This document shows, in pieces, positions 1 through 8,582 of a stretch of 64,000 nucleotides of DNA. The stretch is taken from contig CAZVJY010000005.1 in NCBI GenBank assembly GCA_964626685.1, positions 1-64,000 of the forward strand, given 5' to 3'. Each line of letters starts with the position of its first letter. Position 1 is the stretch's first letter. The stretch is from RGEC01 sp964626685 (GTDB lineage Bacteria > Bacteroidota > Bacteroidia > NS11-12g > UBA955). Below the pieces are notes generated by a model that saw only the letters and a program-made list of their open reading frames with translations, was not told the DNA's origin and did not search any database. The translations under genes were made by a program, and so were the position numbers.

Positions 1-44
1 AAAAGTTTAGGAAACTTCTATTCTATCCGTTGAACTACGAGGTC
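1..44 (-). tRNA. tRNA-Arg (anticodon CCT), 3' half cut off by the window edge
   Basis: Read on the minus strand from 44, the sequence folds as the 5' part of a tRNA: 7-nt acceptor arm GACCTCG (44-38), TA, D stem GTTC/GAAT around an 8-nt loop containing GG, one spacer base, then anticodon stem GAAGT/ACTTT around the 7-nt loop TTCCTAA. Positions 34-36 of the tRNA are CCT (window 11-9), so it reads AGG arginine codons. The variable loop, T arm and acceptor 3' strand lie beyond base 1. A TATCTTTG promoter box sits just upstream. Confidence 0.85.
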
Positions 45-52
45 AGGGGTTG

Positions 53-60
53 CAAAGATA
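53..60 (-). promoter_or_regulatory. -7 promoter box for tRNA-Arg
   Basis: TATCTTTG on the minus strand, an exact TAnnTTTG box, ending 8 nt before the first base of the tRNA. Confidence 0.65.
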
Positions 61-101
61 ATGCTTGCCTGCTTACCTTGCACGGGTTTAACAAAGCAAC
101 C

Positions 102-344
102 ATGGAAAACTGGAAAGAAGAAAACAACGCCCTGAACAAAACCTATGTCTTCCCCACTTTTGAGCAGGCCATGGCTTTTATGCAGCTGGCGGCAACCAAA
201 ATCAGCGCACTGAACCACCACCCCGAGTGGTGCAATGTGTACAACAGAGTTACCGTGCGGCTCACCACCCACGATGCCGGAAATACCGTGACTGCGAAAG
301 ACCGAAAACTGGCAGCATTGCTGGATGAGGTGTTTGAAAGCTAG
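102..344 (+). CDS. phhB: 4a-hydroxytetrahydrobiopterin dehydratase (pterin carbinolamine dehydratase)
   Basis: Dehydrates 4a-hydroxytetrahydrobiopterin when aromatic amino acid hydroxylases recycle their pterin cofactor; cytosolic. The family core is clear: an ENNAL start, a TF.QA..FM helix, then the signature KISALNHHPEWCNVYN with the catalytic His pair, and LTTHDAG near the end. The product is 80 residues from the ATG at 102, the short form usual in Bacteroidota. An in-frame TTG at 30 is open but lies inside the tRNA gene on the other strand. A TACCTTG promoter-like box at 74-80 fits the ATG at 102. No phenylalanine hydroxylase gene is in the window. Confidence 0.85.
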   Translation: MENWKEENNALNKTYVFPTFEQAMAFMQLAATKISALNHHPEWCNVYNRVTVRLTTHDAGNTVTAKDRKLAALLDEVFES

Positions 345-353
345 ATTTTCCCC

Positions 354-361
354 TATCTTTG
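354..361 (+). promoter_or_regulatory. -7 promoter box for the RluB-like gene
   Basis: TATCTTTG, an exact TAnnTTTG match, in the gap between phhB and the pseudouridine synthase, 43 nt before its ATG. Confidence 0.6.
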
Positions 362-404
362 CACCGCAAAACCCCGCTGTGAAGCGGCGTAATTATTTGA
401 CATC

Positions 405-2012
405 ATGGCACCCAAGAAAGAAAACAGCCGCGGGAAGAAATTCCAGGATCGGCAGCCGGGCGAGAAACGCCCCCGCAAAACCGGCGATGCTCCGGTAAAA
501 CCCAAAAAATCATTCGGCGACAAGCCCTTTCGTTCAGAAGAAAAAAAGCCTTTCCGCAGCAGCAGGCCCGGAACCCGCGATTTCAGCGATTCCCGAACCC
601 CGCGCGGAGACAAGCCCTTCCGCCCCAAAAGAGAAGAAGGCGGATTTAATCCCGAAGAGCGCCGCACATCCCGCCCCGCCTATAAAAAACCCTTTGACAA
701 CGAGGGAAGAAAACCCTTCAAACGCGAAGGCTCCGGCGACAATCGCTTTGGCGGCGATGACAGAAAAAACTCTCGTGCTCCATTCAAAAAAGACAACGAT
801 TTTGGCGGTGGCGGCTATAAAAAAGAAGGCAACAACACCCGCATAGGCAGCGGCAGGACCGTTCGCAACGATGACAGACCCGCACGTTCAGGCCCGCGCA
901 AACCGTTTGACAGAGAAGAAAAACCAACATACGGCAAACGCAGTGTATATGGTGGAGATAAACCCGCCGGTCGCAAGCCTGCCGAACGTGAAGAAAGGCC
1001 TGTACGTGGTAAACGTCCGGCTTTCGGAGATGAAAGACCGACTGCCAGAACCACCCGCAAACCCTTTGACCGCGAAGAAAAACCGGTACGCACCAAGCGC
1101 ACAGCCTTCGGCGAAGACAAACCCGCCGCACGCAAACCCGGCAAATTCAGCAAAAACAGACCCTCAGCCCACGTTAAAAGCACCCGCAAAGGCGCTGAGA
1201 AAAACTATAAAGGCAGCCGTCGTACCCATGAAAACACAGGGCGGGATCTGGAAAACGCCAAACTGCTAACCGGTGAGGAGGTTCGCCTGAACCGCTACAT
1301 TGCCAACAGCGGCATCTGCAGCCGCCGCGAAGCCGACGTGATGATAGAACAAGGGCTGGTTCAGATAAACGGCAAAGTGGTAACCGAACTCGGTCAAAAA
1401 GTAAACCCCGGCGATGAAGTGAAGGTGGACGGACGCCGCATTACCCCTGAAAAACCGGTCTATATCCTGCTCAACAAGCCCAAAGGTTACATCACCAGTA
1501 CCTACGATCCGGATGGACGTGCGACGGTAATGGACCTGATAGACCTGCCCGGCAAGGAACGCATTTATCCCATCGGCAGGCTGGATAGAAACACCACCGG
1601 TGTTATGCTGCTTACCAATGACGGCGAACTGGCCCAGAAGCTCATGCACCCCAGCTTTGAAATTAAAAAAGTATACCGCGCCACACTCGATAACAGACCC
1701 AGCAAGGATCACATGCTGGCCTGGGTGAACGGCATTGAACTGGAAGACGGCTACATGGCCTTTGAACAATGCGGATTCGTGGAAAAAGAAGACGAAAACA
1801 CCCTGGGTGTGGAGATTCACAGCGGCAGAAACCGCATTGTGCGCCGCATGTTTGAGCACTTTGGCTATGAAGTAAAAAACCTGGACCGTGTGCTGCTCGG
1901 CGAATTTGACCACCTAAAACTGGGCCGTGGCAAATGGCGCTTCCTCAACGAAAAAGAGCAGCGCTATGTGGAACGGATTAAGCGCAGCAATGCGCCCAAA
2001 CGCAAGAAGTAA
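405..2012 (+). CDS. RsuA/RluB-family pseudouridine synthase with long disordered basic N-terminus
   Basis: The C-terminal 245 residues are a standard 23S/16S rRNA pseudouridine synthase: an S4 RNA-binding domain at about 292-340 (NRYIANSGICSRREAD), then the catalytic motif GRLDRNTTG with nucleophile Asp394, and the RsuA tail with GRNRIVRRMFEHFGY. The first roughly 290 residues are very rich in Lys, Arg, Pro, Gly and Asp/Glu and have no fold I recognise. They include about three imperfect repeats of roughly 27 residues built on RKPFDREEKP...GKR..FG.DKPA (about 165-250). The family usually has 230-300 residues, so this protein is about twice as long. Such tails occur on RluB-type enzymes in this phylum and probably bind RNA. 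The exact target uridine cannot be told from sequence. Confidence 0.85.
   Translation: MAPKKENSRGKKFQDRQPGEKRPRKTGDAPVKPKKSFGDKPFRSEEKKPFRSSRPGTRDFSDSRTPRGDKPFRPKREEGGFNPEERRTSRPAYKKPFDNEGRKPFKREGSGDNRFGGDDRKNSRAPFKKDNDFGGGGYKKEGNNTRIGSGRTVRNDDRPARSGPRKPFDREEKPTYGKRSVYGGDKPAGRKPAEREERPVRGKRPAFGDERPTARTTRKPFDREEKPVRTKRTAFGEDKPAARKPGKFSKNRPSAHVKSTRKGAEKNYKGSRRTHENTGRDLENAKLLTGEEVRLNRYIANSGICSRREADVMIEQGLVQINGKVVTELGQKVNPGDEVKVDGRRITPEKPVYILLNKPKGYITSTYDPDGRATVMDLIDLPGKERIYPIGRLDRNTTGVMLLTNDGELAQKLMHPSFEIKKVYRATLDNRPSKDHMLAWVNGIELEDGYMAFEQCGFVEKEDENTLGVEIHSGRNRIVRRMFEHFGYEVKNLDRVLLGEFDHLKLGRGKWRFLNEKEQRYVERIKRSNAPKRKK
895..1140 (+). repeat. Degenerate in-frame tandem repeats in the RluB-like N-terminus
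   Basis: Roughly three units of about 80 bp encode variants of KPFDREEKP..GKR..FG.DKPAARKP. The DNA copies have diverged but the protein pattern is kept. Confidence 0.6.
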
Positions 2013-2017
2013 TTTTT

Positions 2018-3370
2018 TTACGGCAATACGCTTGTGGGTTCGTTAACCTGCATCCGCAGGCGCCACTCCATGGGCCAAAGGTTGTTCCACTGGTGGCGGT
2101 TGGCATTCACAAAACCCATGGAAACATTCTTCCACACCACACGGTGCAATCCTTCTTTCCTGTCCGGATTAGGTAAGGCTTCCCTACGGAGGTAAGCCAT
2201 TATTTCCGCATCATTAAGGTTTAATATTGGCCAATCGCCGGAATCGGCATGCTGCAACAACGCCACGGCTGTATCGGGTTTCCATTTTCCGTGAAAAACC
2301 TGCCCCATGGGCGTTCCGGCGGCATAAATACCGGGCAGTTCTGCCAGCAGCTGATGCCATGTTTCCGGGTTTTGGCTGCGCATTCCCCAAAGCCCCTGCG
2401 GGGTTTCCACGGCGTGCATATTTTGGGGCATCCCACCCATAGAAACAGGCGTTGCCTTGATCCGGTATTTTCCAGGTGATTTTGAGGCTGTACTCGTCTC
2501 TGTTTTTTGCATTGCAGCCACAAAAAAACCCTCAGCCGCAATCTTATGAGGCAATGCCCTGTACATCCCCTCCTGAAGGCTATAAAAGGCCTCCTTTCCT
2601 AAAAATTCAGGTTTCAGGATGTTGGCTCCGAGTGCCCGGGCCAATTTATTTACATTATCCTCGTTTTCGGCGGTATTGAAGGTGCAGGTACTATAAATCA
2701 AGTAACCACCCGGTGCTATGGCCGGCCAGATATCGGTTACAATGCGCTGCTGCCTTTCAGCACAGAGTTTCACGTTGTTTTCGCTCCATTCGTTGATGGC
2801 GGCCGGGTCTTTCCGAAACATACCCTCACCACTGCAAGGCACATCTGCCACAACAATATCAAAACGGGCATCGCTGTTTCCGAAACGGGAGGCATCTGCT
2901 TTTGTAACAATGTGGTTTGCCGCACCCCATTTGCAAAGATTTTCGGCCAGTATCGGTGTGCGTGTTCCTATGACCTCGTTGGCTACCAGCATATCACCAT
3001 CCCGAAGCACAGAGGCTACATGGGTACTTTTGCCTCCCGGTGCGGCACACAAATCCAGCACCACAGCGGGCTCTGGCAATGTAGAAAGCAGGTTTTTTAC
3101 AATGCTGCCCACCACCATGCTGCCCGCCTCCTGCACATAGTAATGCCCTGCATGAAAGGCGGGATCAGCAGCAAACAAGGGTCTTTCGGGAAGGTAATAT
3201 CCATTTTCGCACCACCTAACCACCGATGCCGTACCGGGTTTTGATTCCGTTTTTTGGGTGTTCACACGAATGCTGACCGGTACCGGCATCTGCAACGCCT
3301 CGAGCAGGGATTTTACATCCTCTTCGGGAAGGGTTGATTGCAGGGATTTTACAAATGCAGAAGGAAACAA
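2018..3370 (-). CDS. RsmF/Nol1-Nop2-family rRNA cytosine-C5 methyltransferase
   Basis: SAM-dependent m5C methylation of rRNA (RsmF/RsmB-like). Residues 104-118 hold the SAM motif VLDLCAAPGGKSTHV. Motif IV is DVPCSGEG with Cys179 and motif VI is YSTCTFNTAENE with Cys229, the two cysteines used in the reaction. The last roughly 130 residues match the C-terminal RNA-binding extension of the RsmF group (HGKWKPDTAVALL, GLHRVVWKN). The 450-residue length fits RsmF. It converges on the pseudouridine synthase with 5 nt between the stops and no obvious terminator. The exact target base is inferred only from the family. Confidence 0.85.
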   Translation of the reverse strand: MFPSAFVKSLQSTLPEEDVKSLLEALQMPVPVSIRVNTQKTESKPGTASVVRWCENGYYLPERPLFAADPAFHAGHYYVQEAGSMVVGSIVKNLLSTLPEPAVVLDLCAAPGGKSTHVASVLRDGDMLVANEVIGTRTPILAENLCKWGAANHIVTKADASRFGNSDARFDIVVADVPCSGEGMFRKDPAAINEWSENNVKLCAERQQRIVTDIWPAIAPGGYLIYSTCTFNTAENEDNVNKLARALGANILKPEFLGKEAFYSLQEGMYRALPHKIAAEGFFVAAMQKTETSTASKSPGKYRIKATPVSMGGMPQNMHAVETPQGLWGMRSQNPETWHQLLAELPGIYAAGTPMGQVFHGKWKPDTAVALLQHADSGDWPILNLNDAEIMAYLRREALPNPDRKEGLHRVVWKNVSMGFVNANRHQWNNLWPMEWRLRMQVNEPTSVLP

Positions 3371-3416
3371 CTGATACTTTTTATTTAAATAAATACGTTT
3401 AACCGTTTAACCTGTA

Positions 3417-4337
3417 TTAATCTCCACCATGTTGCCAGCAATTTCCATTAGGGCTTTTTGTCATGCGTGTACAGCGTGCTCCTGCCTTGGTCGCAGCGCC
3501 GCATTGCACCGCATCACCTGCTTTTCTTATTGTTGGTTTTTGTCCGCCGGATTGTGTGCTTGTGCTCCATTTCCAGCAAGGCAAACAAATATTGGCCTCC
3601 AGGTTGTTTTCGTCTTTATCCGGCAGGGCCGGAAAGAAATCAATGCCGGTAAGACGTTCTACACTGTCTATGGTTACTGCAAAGTGGGCCAGCGGCAATG
3701 AAGATCCGGCATTGGGCATTACAAATCCAAGCGCCTTGTATTCCGGCATGCGGTAATCCAGAATAACTTTATAGTACAACTCGGGCACGGAAACCTTGTT
3801 GGCCCCAATCGAAGGCAGACCGGGCTTAAGCACAGGACCTGTCACCACGAATACAGCACCGTTGTTTCGAGCCCAAACACGCACCTGCCCTTCCAAACGC
3901 TTCCAAATGCCGCGATTAAAAGCGGGCAACTGCGGACTCATGTTGCTATAGTAAAAGGATTCGGCCATGGATGATAGCGAATAGCCAAAATCTGCCGCGG
4001 GTGCCAGGTGGCCGCGGTCATAACCGGAGTGCAGATAATCCTCATCGGCAGCTGTACCTGTTTTAACCAGCGGATCCTTCCAAAACACATCGCCTCTTTC
4101 GAATGCCTTTTGGGTTTCTTCTGCGGTGAGTTCATAGGCAACCCAATCGGCTTGTTCGTGTGCTTCATTGTAAACCAAAGCAAAACCTGTGTGATAAATG
4201 ATGTGCTGACCGGGCTTCAAGGCCGGCAGTTCCAAAGAATGTGTTTGCTTAAGGGTATCGTTATTCGGTTGTGTGGCACGCACCTGCCCATGCCCAGCAA
4301 AGAGCGAGCATACTACAAACGCTATGATGCCGTGCAT
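3417..4337 (-). CDS. Secreted DNA/RNA non-specific endonuclease with C-terminal Cys/His motif
   Basis: An N-terminal signal peptide (about 1-21, ending QVRA) exports this 306-residue protein. The nuclease core carries DRGHLAPAAD at 107-116 with catalytic His110, followed by NMSPQ...FNRGIWKRLE containing the metal-binding Asn, so it is a Serratia/NUC1-type beta-beta-alpha nuclease. The last roughly 28 residues form a short Cys/His motif (C-x10-C...C-x2-H, ending NCWQHGG) seen as an add-on in other Bacteroidota proteins; its role is unknown. I chose the ATG at 4337. In-frame GTG (4343) and TTG (4346) lie only a few bases from a TAATTTG box, so the mRNA leader is very short in any case. Confidence 0.85.
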   Translation of the reverse strand: MHGIIAFVVCSLFAGHGQVRATQPNNDTLKQTHSLELPALKPGQHIIYHTGFALVYNEAHEQADWVAYELTAEETQKAFERGDVFWKDPLVKTGTAADEDYLHSGYDRGHLAPAADFGYSLSSMAESFYYSNMSPQLPAFNRGIWKRLEGQVRVWARNNGAVFVVTGPVLKPGLPSIGANKVSVPELYYKVILDYRMPEYKALGFVMPNAGSSLPLAHFAVTIDSVERLTGIDFFPALPDKDENNLEANICLPCWKWSTSTQSGGQKPTIRKAGDAVQCGAATKAGARCTRMTKSPNGNCWQHGGD

Positions 4338-4524
4338 GAACACCAATGCAAATTACGGGTTTTTGGGTGGAATGTCGGGGAGTGGTTTCAATATACCTTT
4401 ATCACTGTAAAGAGGCTCCATTGTGTATCTCGCTTGTATAGCGCTGGCTTCATCTTGTTGGTATTTCTATGAAAAGGCCGTTCCTACAGAGTTGAAAACC
4501 CCGTTATCACATCCGCCGAGTAGC

Positions 4525-5295
4525 CTAAGGCGCTATCTCTTCCAACACCCCTGACCAAAGGTTATTGCGCAGGCGCAACGCTTCCATGGAGGCCTGCATA
4601 GCTTCTTCCCACTTGTTTTCATCGTCGCCGCAAAGCTCGGCTGTCATTTGAAGTGCCAGGTGCGAGTGATGGTCGCCGTCAACTTCTATGTGGCGGTCAA
4701 GGTAATATTTAAAGGCAGCGATTTTTTCCGGAAAACGCTGGTTCAAATCATTTACCAGCGCCATGAACATATCGGGAATTAAATCCTCTCTGCCGAATGT
4801 AAAAACAGCCGATAAAACATGGGGTTTGTTTTCCTCAATTTGCCTGAAAGTGAATTGCACAAATTCCTTTACCGAAACCGGCAAAGGCAATGCCTCCAAA
4901 GCAGTATCCACGGTCATTCCTTTTCGGATAGAATCTGTCAATTGGTGAATCAGGGTGGTGTCTGCGCCGGCCTGTTCCATGGCATTCAGATACATTTCAA
5001 AATGGCTTTTGCGGACGCCATGCATGTCTACATCCGATTCCTCGCCTACCACAATTTCATTTATAAGAAAACGGGTTTCTGCGCTGCCTTTGGGCAACCA
5101 GGGTGTGGTGGTGCAGGTAAGGTTTTGCTGCAGGCTTTTCAGCAACGACATAAAATCCCAAACCGCATACACATGATGCTGCATAAATATCTGCACATGC
5201 TCCAGGGTTTGAATCTGGGCATACAGCGGATGTTTTACAATAAGGTCTTTTCGCGAGGCAATACTGTGGTTGATTTTATCGATATGCGTGTTCAT
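4525..5295 (-). CDS. DUF3050 family protein (heme-oxygenase-like helical fold)
   Basis: The 256-residue protein matches the DUF3050 family: N-terminal HPLYAQIQTLEHVQIFMQHH, then VWDFMSLLKSLQ, NEIVVGEESDVD and a late DRHIEVDGDHHSHLA. The spaced His/Glu residues suggest the metal-binding heme-oxygenase-like helical bundle. The biochemical role is not known. It is transcribed in the same direction as menC, 24 nt downstream, but has a CAACTTTG promoter-like sequence in that gap, so it may be expressed separately. No signal peptide or membrane segment is visible, so it should be cytosolic. Confidence 0.75.
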   Translation of the reverse strand: MNTHIDKINHSIASRKDLIVKHPLYAQIQTLEHVQIFMQHHVYAVWDFMSLLKSLQQNLTCTTTPWLPKGSAETRFLINEIVVGEESDVDMHGVRKSHFEMYLNAMEQAGADTTLIHQLTDSIRKGMTVDTALEALPLPVSVKEFVQFTFRQIEENKPHVLSAVFTFGREDLIPDMFMALVNDLNQRFPEKIAAFKYYLDRHIEVDGDHHSHLALQMTAELCGDDENKWEEAMQASMEALRLRNNLWSGVLEEIAP

Positions 5296-5319
5296 GTAAA
5301 CAAATAAACAAAGTTGCCG

Positions 5320-6348
5320 TCAGTTGGTTGCAGGGTTTTGTAAAAACCACATTTGGTCTTTTTCTGTACGGGTCCTGGAAGGAAAATTCTGCTGATACAA
5401 AGCCCCGGTGCCCAATCCCTGGTGCATGGTGTTTTCTTTCGTGGAAACCCACTGCGCTATGGCGCTCAGGCCGATGTTGCCTTCCAGCGCACTGGTGGCC
5501 CACCACCCGATGTTTTGTTTACGGGCAAATTCAATCCAGCGGTCACAGGCAGTGAACCCGCCCAGCAGGGTGGGCTTCAGCACCACAAAAGCGGGTTTAA
5601 TCTTTTTCAATAGGGGTTCGGCATGTTCTTTTGAAACGCCTATCAGTTCTTCATCCAAAGCCACCGGAATGGGGCTTTTGGCGCACACTTCCTGCATGGC
5701 ATCGGCTTGTCCGGCTTTGATGGGTTGCTCTATGCTGTGAATACCAAATCGGCTAAGTTCTTTGAGGTGCAGCAGTGCGTCTTCCGGTGCCCAGGCGCCG
5801 TTGGCGTCCAAACGTATGGTAAGACCAAACGCGTTTTTGAGTGTCCTGACTTTTTCCAGTAACCGGCATTCTGAATCGGTATCATGGGCCCCCACCTTGA
5901 ATTTGAGGCAGGTAAATCCTTTTGCCATTTTCTGCTGTGCCTCATCCCACATACCTTCCAGCGTGTCCATCCACACCAGCCCATTGAAAGGAATGCTCTG
6001 TTTTCCGTCGGTAAAAGGGCCGGGAAACAACACGCCTTTACCTCCGTTTTGCAGATCTAAAAAGGCGCATTCCAAGGCAAACTGCAGCGATGGGTAGCCT
6101 TCGGTGAGGCGAAGCCATTCATTCAGCGGCAGTGGCTCTCCCGCAAAATACTGCAGCTGGGTGAGCATTTCATCAATGGGCGCTTGACCGTCTATGCTCA
6201 GATCCGGCAGTGGTGAGGCTTCGCCGCAACCGGTTACCCCGTTTTGTGACAGATAAATCAGCCAGTGTGGTTTTTCTGTGTATTCGCCCCGGCTGGTTTT
6301 GGCGGGTTTAATAAAAGTGAGGGTATGTTTTTCCCAGTGCAGTTGCAT
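5320..6348 (-). CDS. menC: o-Succinylbenzoate synthase, menaquinone pathway
   Basis: Enolase-superfamily enzyme that dehydrates SHCHC to o-succinylbenzoate in menaquinone synthesis. The active-site set is complete: KFK lysines at 149/151 (CLKFKVG), metal ligands Asp181 (LDANGAW), Glu207 (IEQP) and Asp232 (ALDEEL), and Lys258 in VLKPTLLGG. The 342-residue length is normal. Only 7 nt separate it from the DAHP synthase gene upstream, so it is co-transcribed; this ties the first step of chorismate synthesis to a step that uses chorismate-derived material. MenA lies at 54.5 kb. A dipeptide epimerase would look similar, but the context and motif spacing favour MenC. Confidence 0.85.
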   Translation of the reverse strand: MQLHWEKHTLTFIKPAKTSRGEYTEKPHWLIYLSQNGVTGCGEASPLPDLSIDGQAPIDEMLTQLQYFAGEPLPLNEWLRLTEGYPSLQFALECAFLDLQNGGKGVLFPGPFTDGKQSIPFNGLVWMDTLEGMWDEAQQKMAKGFTCLKFKVGAHDTDSECRLLEKVRTLKNAFGLTIRLDANGAWAPEDALLHLKELSRFGIHSIEQPIKAGQADAMQEVCAKSPIPVALDEELIGVSKEHAEPLLKKIKPAFVVLKPTLLGGFTACDRWIEFARKQNIGWWATSALEGNIGLSAIAQWVSTKENTMHQGLGTGALYQQNFPSRTRTEKDQMWFLQNPATN

Positions 6349-6355
6349 GCCGCAA

Positions 6356-7225
6356 TCAGGCGGTTGTTTCGGCTTCGGGCAACCGGGGTTTTTGAAAATC
6401 GAAATGCTTGTTGCGCAAGGCTCCCTGTTGTGCCAGGGGCTGCATCATGGCTGCAAACTGATCAAAGTACAGGCTTTGTTCGCCATCACTCAGGGCCCTT
6501 TCAGGCTGGTTGTGTACTTCTATAATAAGCCCATCGGCACCGGCAGCAATGGCCGCCAGCGAAAGGGGCCCCACCAGGTTGCGGTTTCCGGTTCCCTGAC
6601 TGGGATCTACAATCACGGGCAAATGGCTGAGTTGCTTTACCAGCGCCACGGCGCCCAGATCCAGCGTGTTGCGCGTAGCGGTATCAAACGTGCGAATGCC
6701 ACGCTCACAGAGAATAACGCGCTCATTGCCTCCTACTAAAATATATTCGGCGGCCAGCAGCCATTCTTCCACGGTACTGCTCATGCCGCGTTTCAGCAAA
6801 ACCGGCTTGTTGATTTTGCCCAAAGCACGCAGCAAAGGATAGTTTTGCATATTGCGCGTACCCACTTGCAGGATATCGGCGTATTCACAAAGCTCATCCA
6901 CTTTATCTGCGCTCATCACTTCGCTCACCACAGCCATTCCGTATTTATCGGCCGCTTTTCTGAGCAACTGCAATCCTTCTGTTTTTAATCCCTGAAAAGA
7001 ATAGGGGCTGCTGCGGGGTTTATAGGCGCCGCCTCGCAAAAAACGAACCTGCTGCTTGGCTAAAAACTCGGTAATGGTAAACACCTGCTCCTCATTCTCC
7101 ACTGCACAGGGACCTGCTGCCAGCATAAGCTCTTTGCCAATTTCTACGCCATTCACCCGGATAACAGTGTCATCCGTCTTCCACTCGCGGCTTACCAGCT
7201 GGTAGGGTTTGCGTTTATCCATCAT
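6356..7225 (-). CDS. aroF: 3-deoxy-7-phosphoheptulonate (DAHP) synthase, type I-beta
   Basis: Condenses phosphoenolpyruvate and erythrose 4-phosphate, the entry to the shikimate pathway. Family landmarks include LAAGPCAVENEEQV near residue 35, FLRGGAYKPRSSPYSFQG with the PEP-binding Lys/Arg, LLKRGMSSTVEEW, ILCERGIRTF, and VDPSQGTGNR with the metal site Asp. It is 289 residues with no N-terminal ferredoxin-like or C-terminal chorismate-mutase regulatory domain, so direct feedback control through such a domain is not evident. The neighbours are DUF4270 (18 nt upstream) and menC (7 nt downstream), a likely polycistronic unit. Two adjacent ATGs open the frame; either could be used. Confidence 0.9.
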   Translation of the reverse strand: MMDKRKPYQLVSREWKTDDTVIRVNGVEIGKELMLAAGPCAVENEEQVFTITEFLAKQQVRFLRGGAYKPRSSPYSFQGLKTEGLQLLRKAADKYGMAVVSEVMSADKVDELCEYADILQVGTRNMQNYPLLRALGKINKPVLLKRGMSSTVEEWLLAAEYILVGGNERVILCERGIRTFDTATRNTLDLGAVALVKQLSHLPVIVDPSQGTGNRNLVGPLSLAAIAAGADGLIIEVHNQPERALSDGEQSLYFDQFAAMMQPLAQQGALRNKHFDFQKPRLPEAETTA

Positions 7226-7243
7226 GCAACTAACAAGTAAGGG

Positions 7244-8563
7244 TTAATTCAGTTTGGTGTAGGTGATAATCAGTTTGGTTTTGCTTTGGTCTATGGCTAC
7301 GCGGGCTCCACTTACAGGCTGATCGGAGGGAACCGCCAGATACAGGCCAAAATTGAAGTCTTCGTTGTAAAACTTTTTTGCGTTAAGCAAGTTTTGAATG
7401 TGTTTGGTTAGTGTAAACCGATAGCTTCCGGTGGCCTCATTGTAGGTACCCCCGTAGTTTTCAGAAACTCCGTCTTCCACAAAGGTATTTCTGTCGCTGG
7501 TTTTACCCGCCGGCTGAAACAGGTTCAGTCGGCCCGGTGCAGGATGCAGTGCTGTAGCTGTTCCGGGCATCACAAATAACTGAAGTTCTGCTTTGTTAAT
7601 CGCAATATTACCCAGCTGTCCGAGATTCAGCAAAAACGGTATGCGTATATGTGTTTTCAGGCTGTTTGGAGCTTGGGCAAAAGTGGTACCGTATGACTTT
7701 GACGGATTGTTAAGCTGCTGTACCACGGCACTTTTATACACCCCTGGCATACCTTTGTTGATGGTATTTTTAGATCCGGTAAATGTAAAAACCTGGGTAG
7801 CTGTATCGCGATAATACAGCAGGATTTTTGCCCTGTAGGCAAAGCTAATGACATTGTTGAAGTCATATACCCCAAAACCACCTTTTCCTTCTCCCAGATC
7901 GCGTTTTTCCGGCAATACGGCAATCCCCGGAAAGTTCTCAATCAGCTTTTCCTGACTGGTGTATGCATCTTTGGGCATTTGCATAAGACGGCGTGCCATG
8001 GCAGAAGACAACCGAATACGAATTCCCGGGGTCAGGGCTGTTTTGCCTTTTTTGTAGCGTATCGTATCTGTTTTGTAATTGTATACCGGACCGTAGTAAC
8101 GGGATTCAAGAGATGGATCGGTTTCCAGGACATCACCCTGGTAATAGGTTTTGGTAGCGTTGATTCCTGTTTTTAGCGGAAAAACAGAAAAACCCTGAAA
8201 GGATTGCTTGTCTCCGTAAAAATTCAAACCATTGATAAAAGGAATAAACAAAACGGCAGAATCCGGTTCTTCTGTGTTGGGAAAGTCCGAATTGGGCTCC
8301 AGCAATCCACACTGAGCATATGCCCCGGAGGAAATGGTTCCCAGCAGGGGATCATTCATACTGCCCAGTAATACGTAGCGGAGGTTGTTTCCGGGAAGGG
8401 AGTCTTCACGAACCGTTACAGCATTAATGCTGAGGGTGTCGGTGGTAAACAACTGCATCTGGCCGGCATTTCCCTGGCCATCCAGCACGATGTTGCCTTC
8501 CTGCTTTTTGCAGGCAAACAACAACAGCATAGCCGGAAAAAACCGGAACAGACCTTTTGTCAC
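7244..8563 (-). CDS. DUF4270 family outer-surface lipoprotein
   Basis: The N-terminus is a lipoprotein signal ending LLLFAC with lipidated Cys18. The remainder is a beta-rich 420-residue region typical of DUF4270 (VLLGSMNDPLLGTISSGAYAQ near 65-85, repeated FIPF..G, PGIRIRLS). The family is restricted to Bacteroidota and its function is unknown. It lies between a GT5-like protein and the DAHP synthase; the association of DUF4270 with the GT5-like gene and panC recurs in this phylum. The start is GTG at 8563. A GAACTTTG box ends 5 nt before it, so translation may begin at or near the mRNA 5' end. Confidence 0.8.
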   Translation of the reverse strand: MTKGLFRFFPAMLLLFACKKQEGNIVLDGQGNAGQMQLFTTDTLSINAVTVREDSLPGNNLRYVLLGSMNDPLLGTISSGAYAQCGLLEPNSDFPNTEEPDSAVLFIPFINGLNFYGDKQSFQGFSVFPLKTGINATKTYYQGDVLETDPSLESRYYGPVYNYKTDTIRYKKGKTALTPGIRIRLSSAMARRLMQMPKDAYTSQEKLIENFPGIAVLPEKRDLGEGKGGFGVYDFNNVISFAYRAKILLYYRDTATQVFTFTGSKNTINKGMPGVYKSAVVQQLNNPSKSYGTTFAQAPNSLKTHIRIPFLLNLGQLGNIAINKAELQLFVMPGTATALHPAPGRLNLFQPAGKTSDRNTFVEDGVSENYGGTYNEATGSYRFTLTKHIQNLLNAKKFYNEDFNFGLYLAVPSDQPVSGARVAIDQSKTKLIITYTKLN

Positions 8564-8568
8564 AGGTG

Positions 8569-8576
8569 CAAAGTTC
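8569..8576 (-). promoter_or_regulatory. -7-like box 5 nt before the DUF4270 start
   Basis: GAACTTTG on the minus strand matches TAnnTTTG except for the first base; the spacer CACCT separates it from GTG at 8563. Confidence 0.4.
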
Positions 8577-8582
8577 GCGGTT

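Noticed and set aside
30..101. TTG start giving a 24-residue longer pterin dehydratase
   Set aside because: The segment overlaps the tRNA-Arg gene and its promoter on the other strand; family similarity begins at the ATG at 102.
895..1140. Tandem repeat as a CRISPR array
   Set aside because: Units are degenerate, have no spacers and are in-frame protein-coding repeats; no cas gene is present.
871..1269. Second long ORF in another frame inside the RluB-like N-terminus
   Set aside because: It follows from the repetitive low-complexity DNA; the main frame continues without break into the S4 and catalytic domains.
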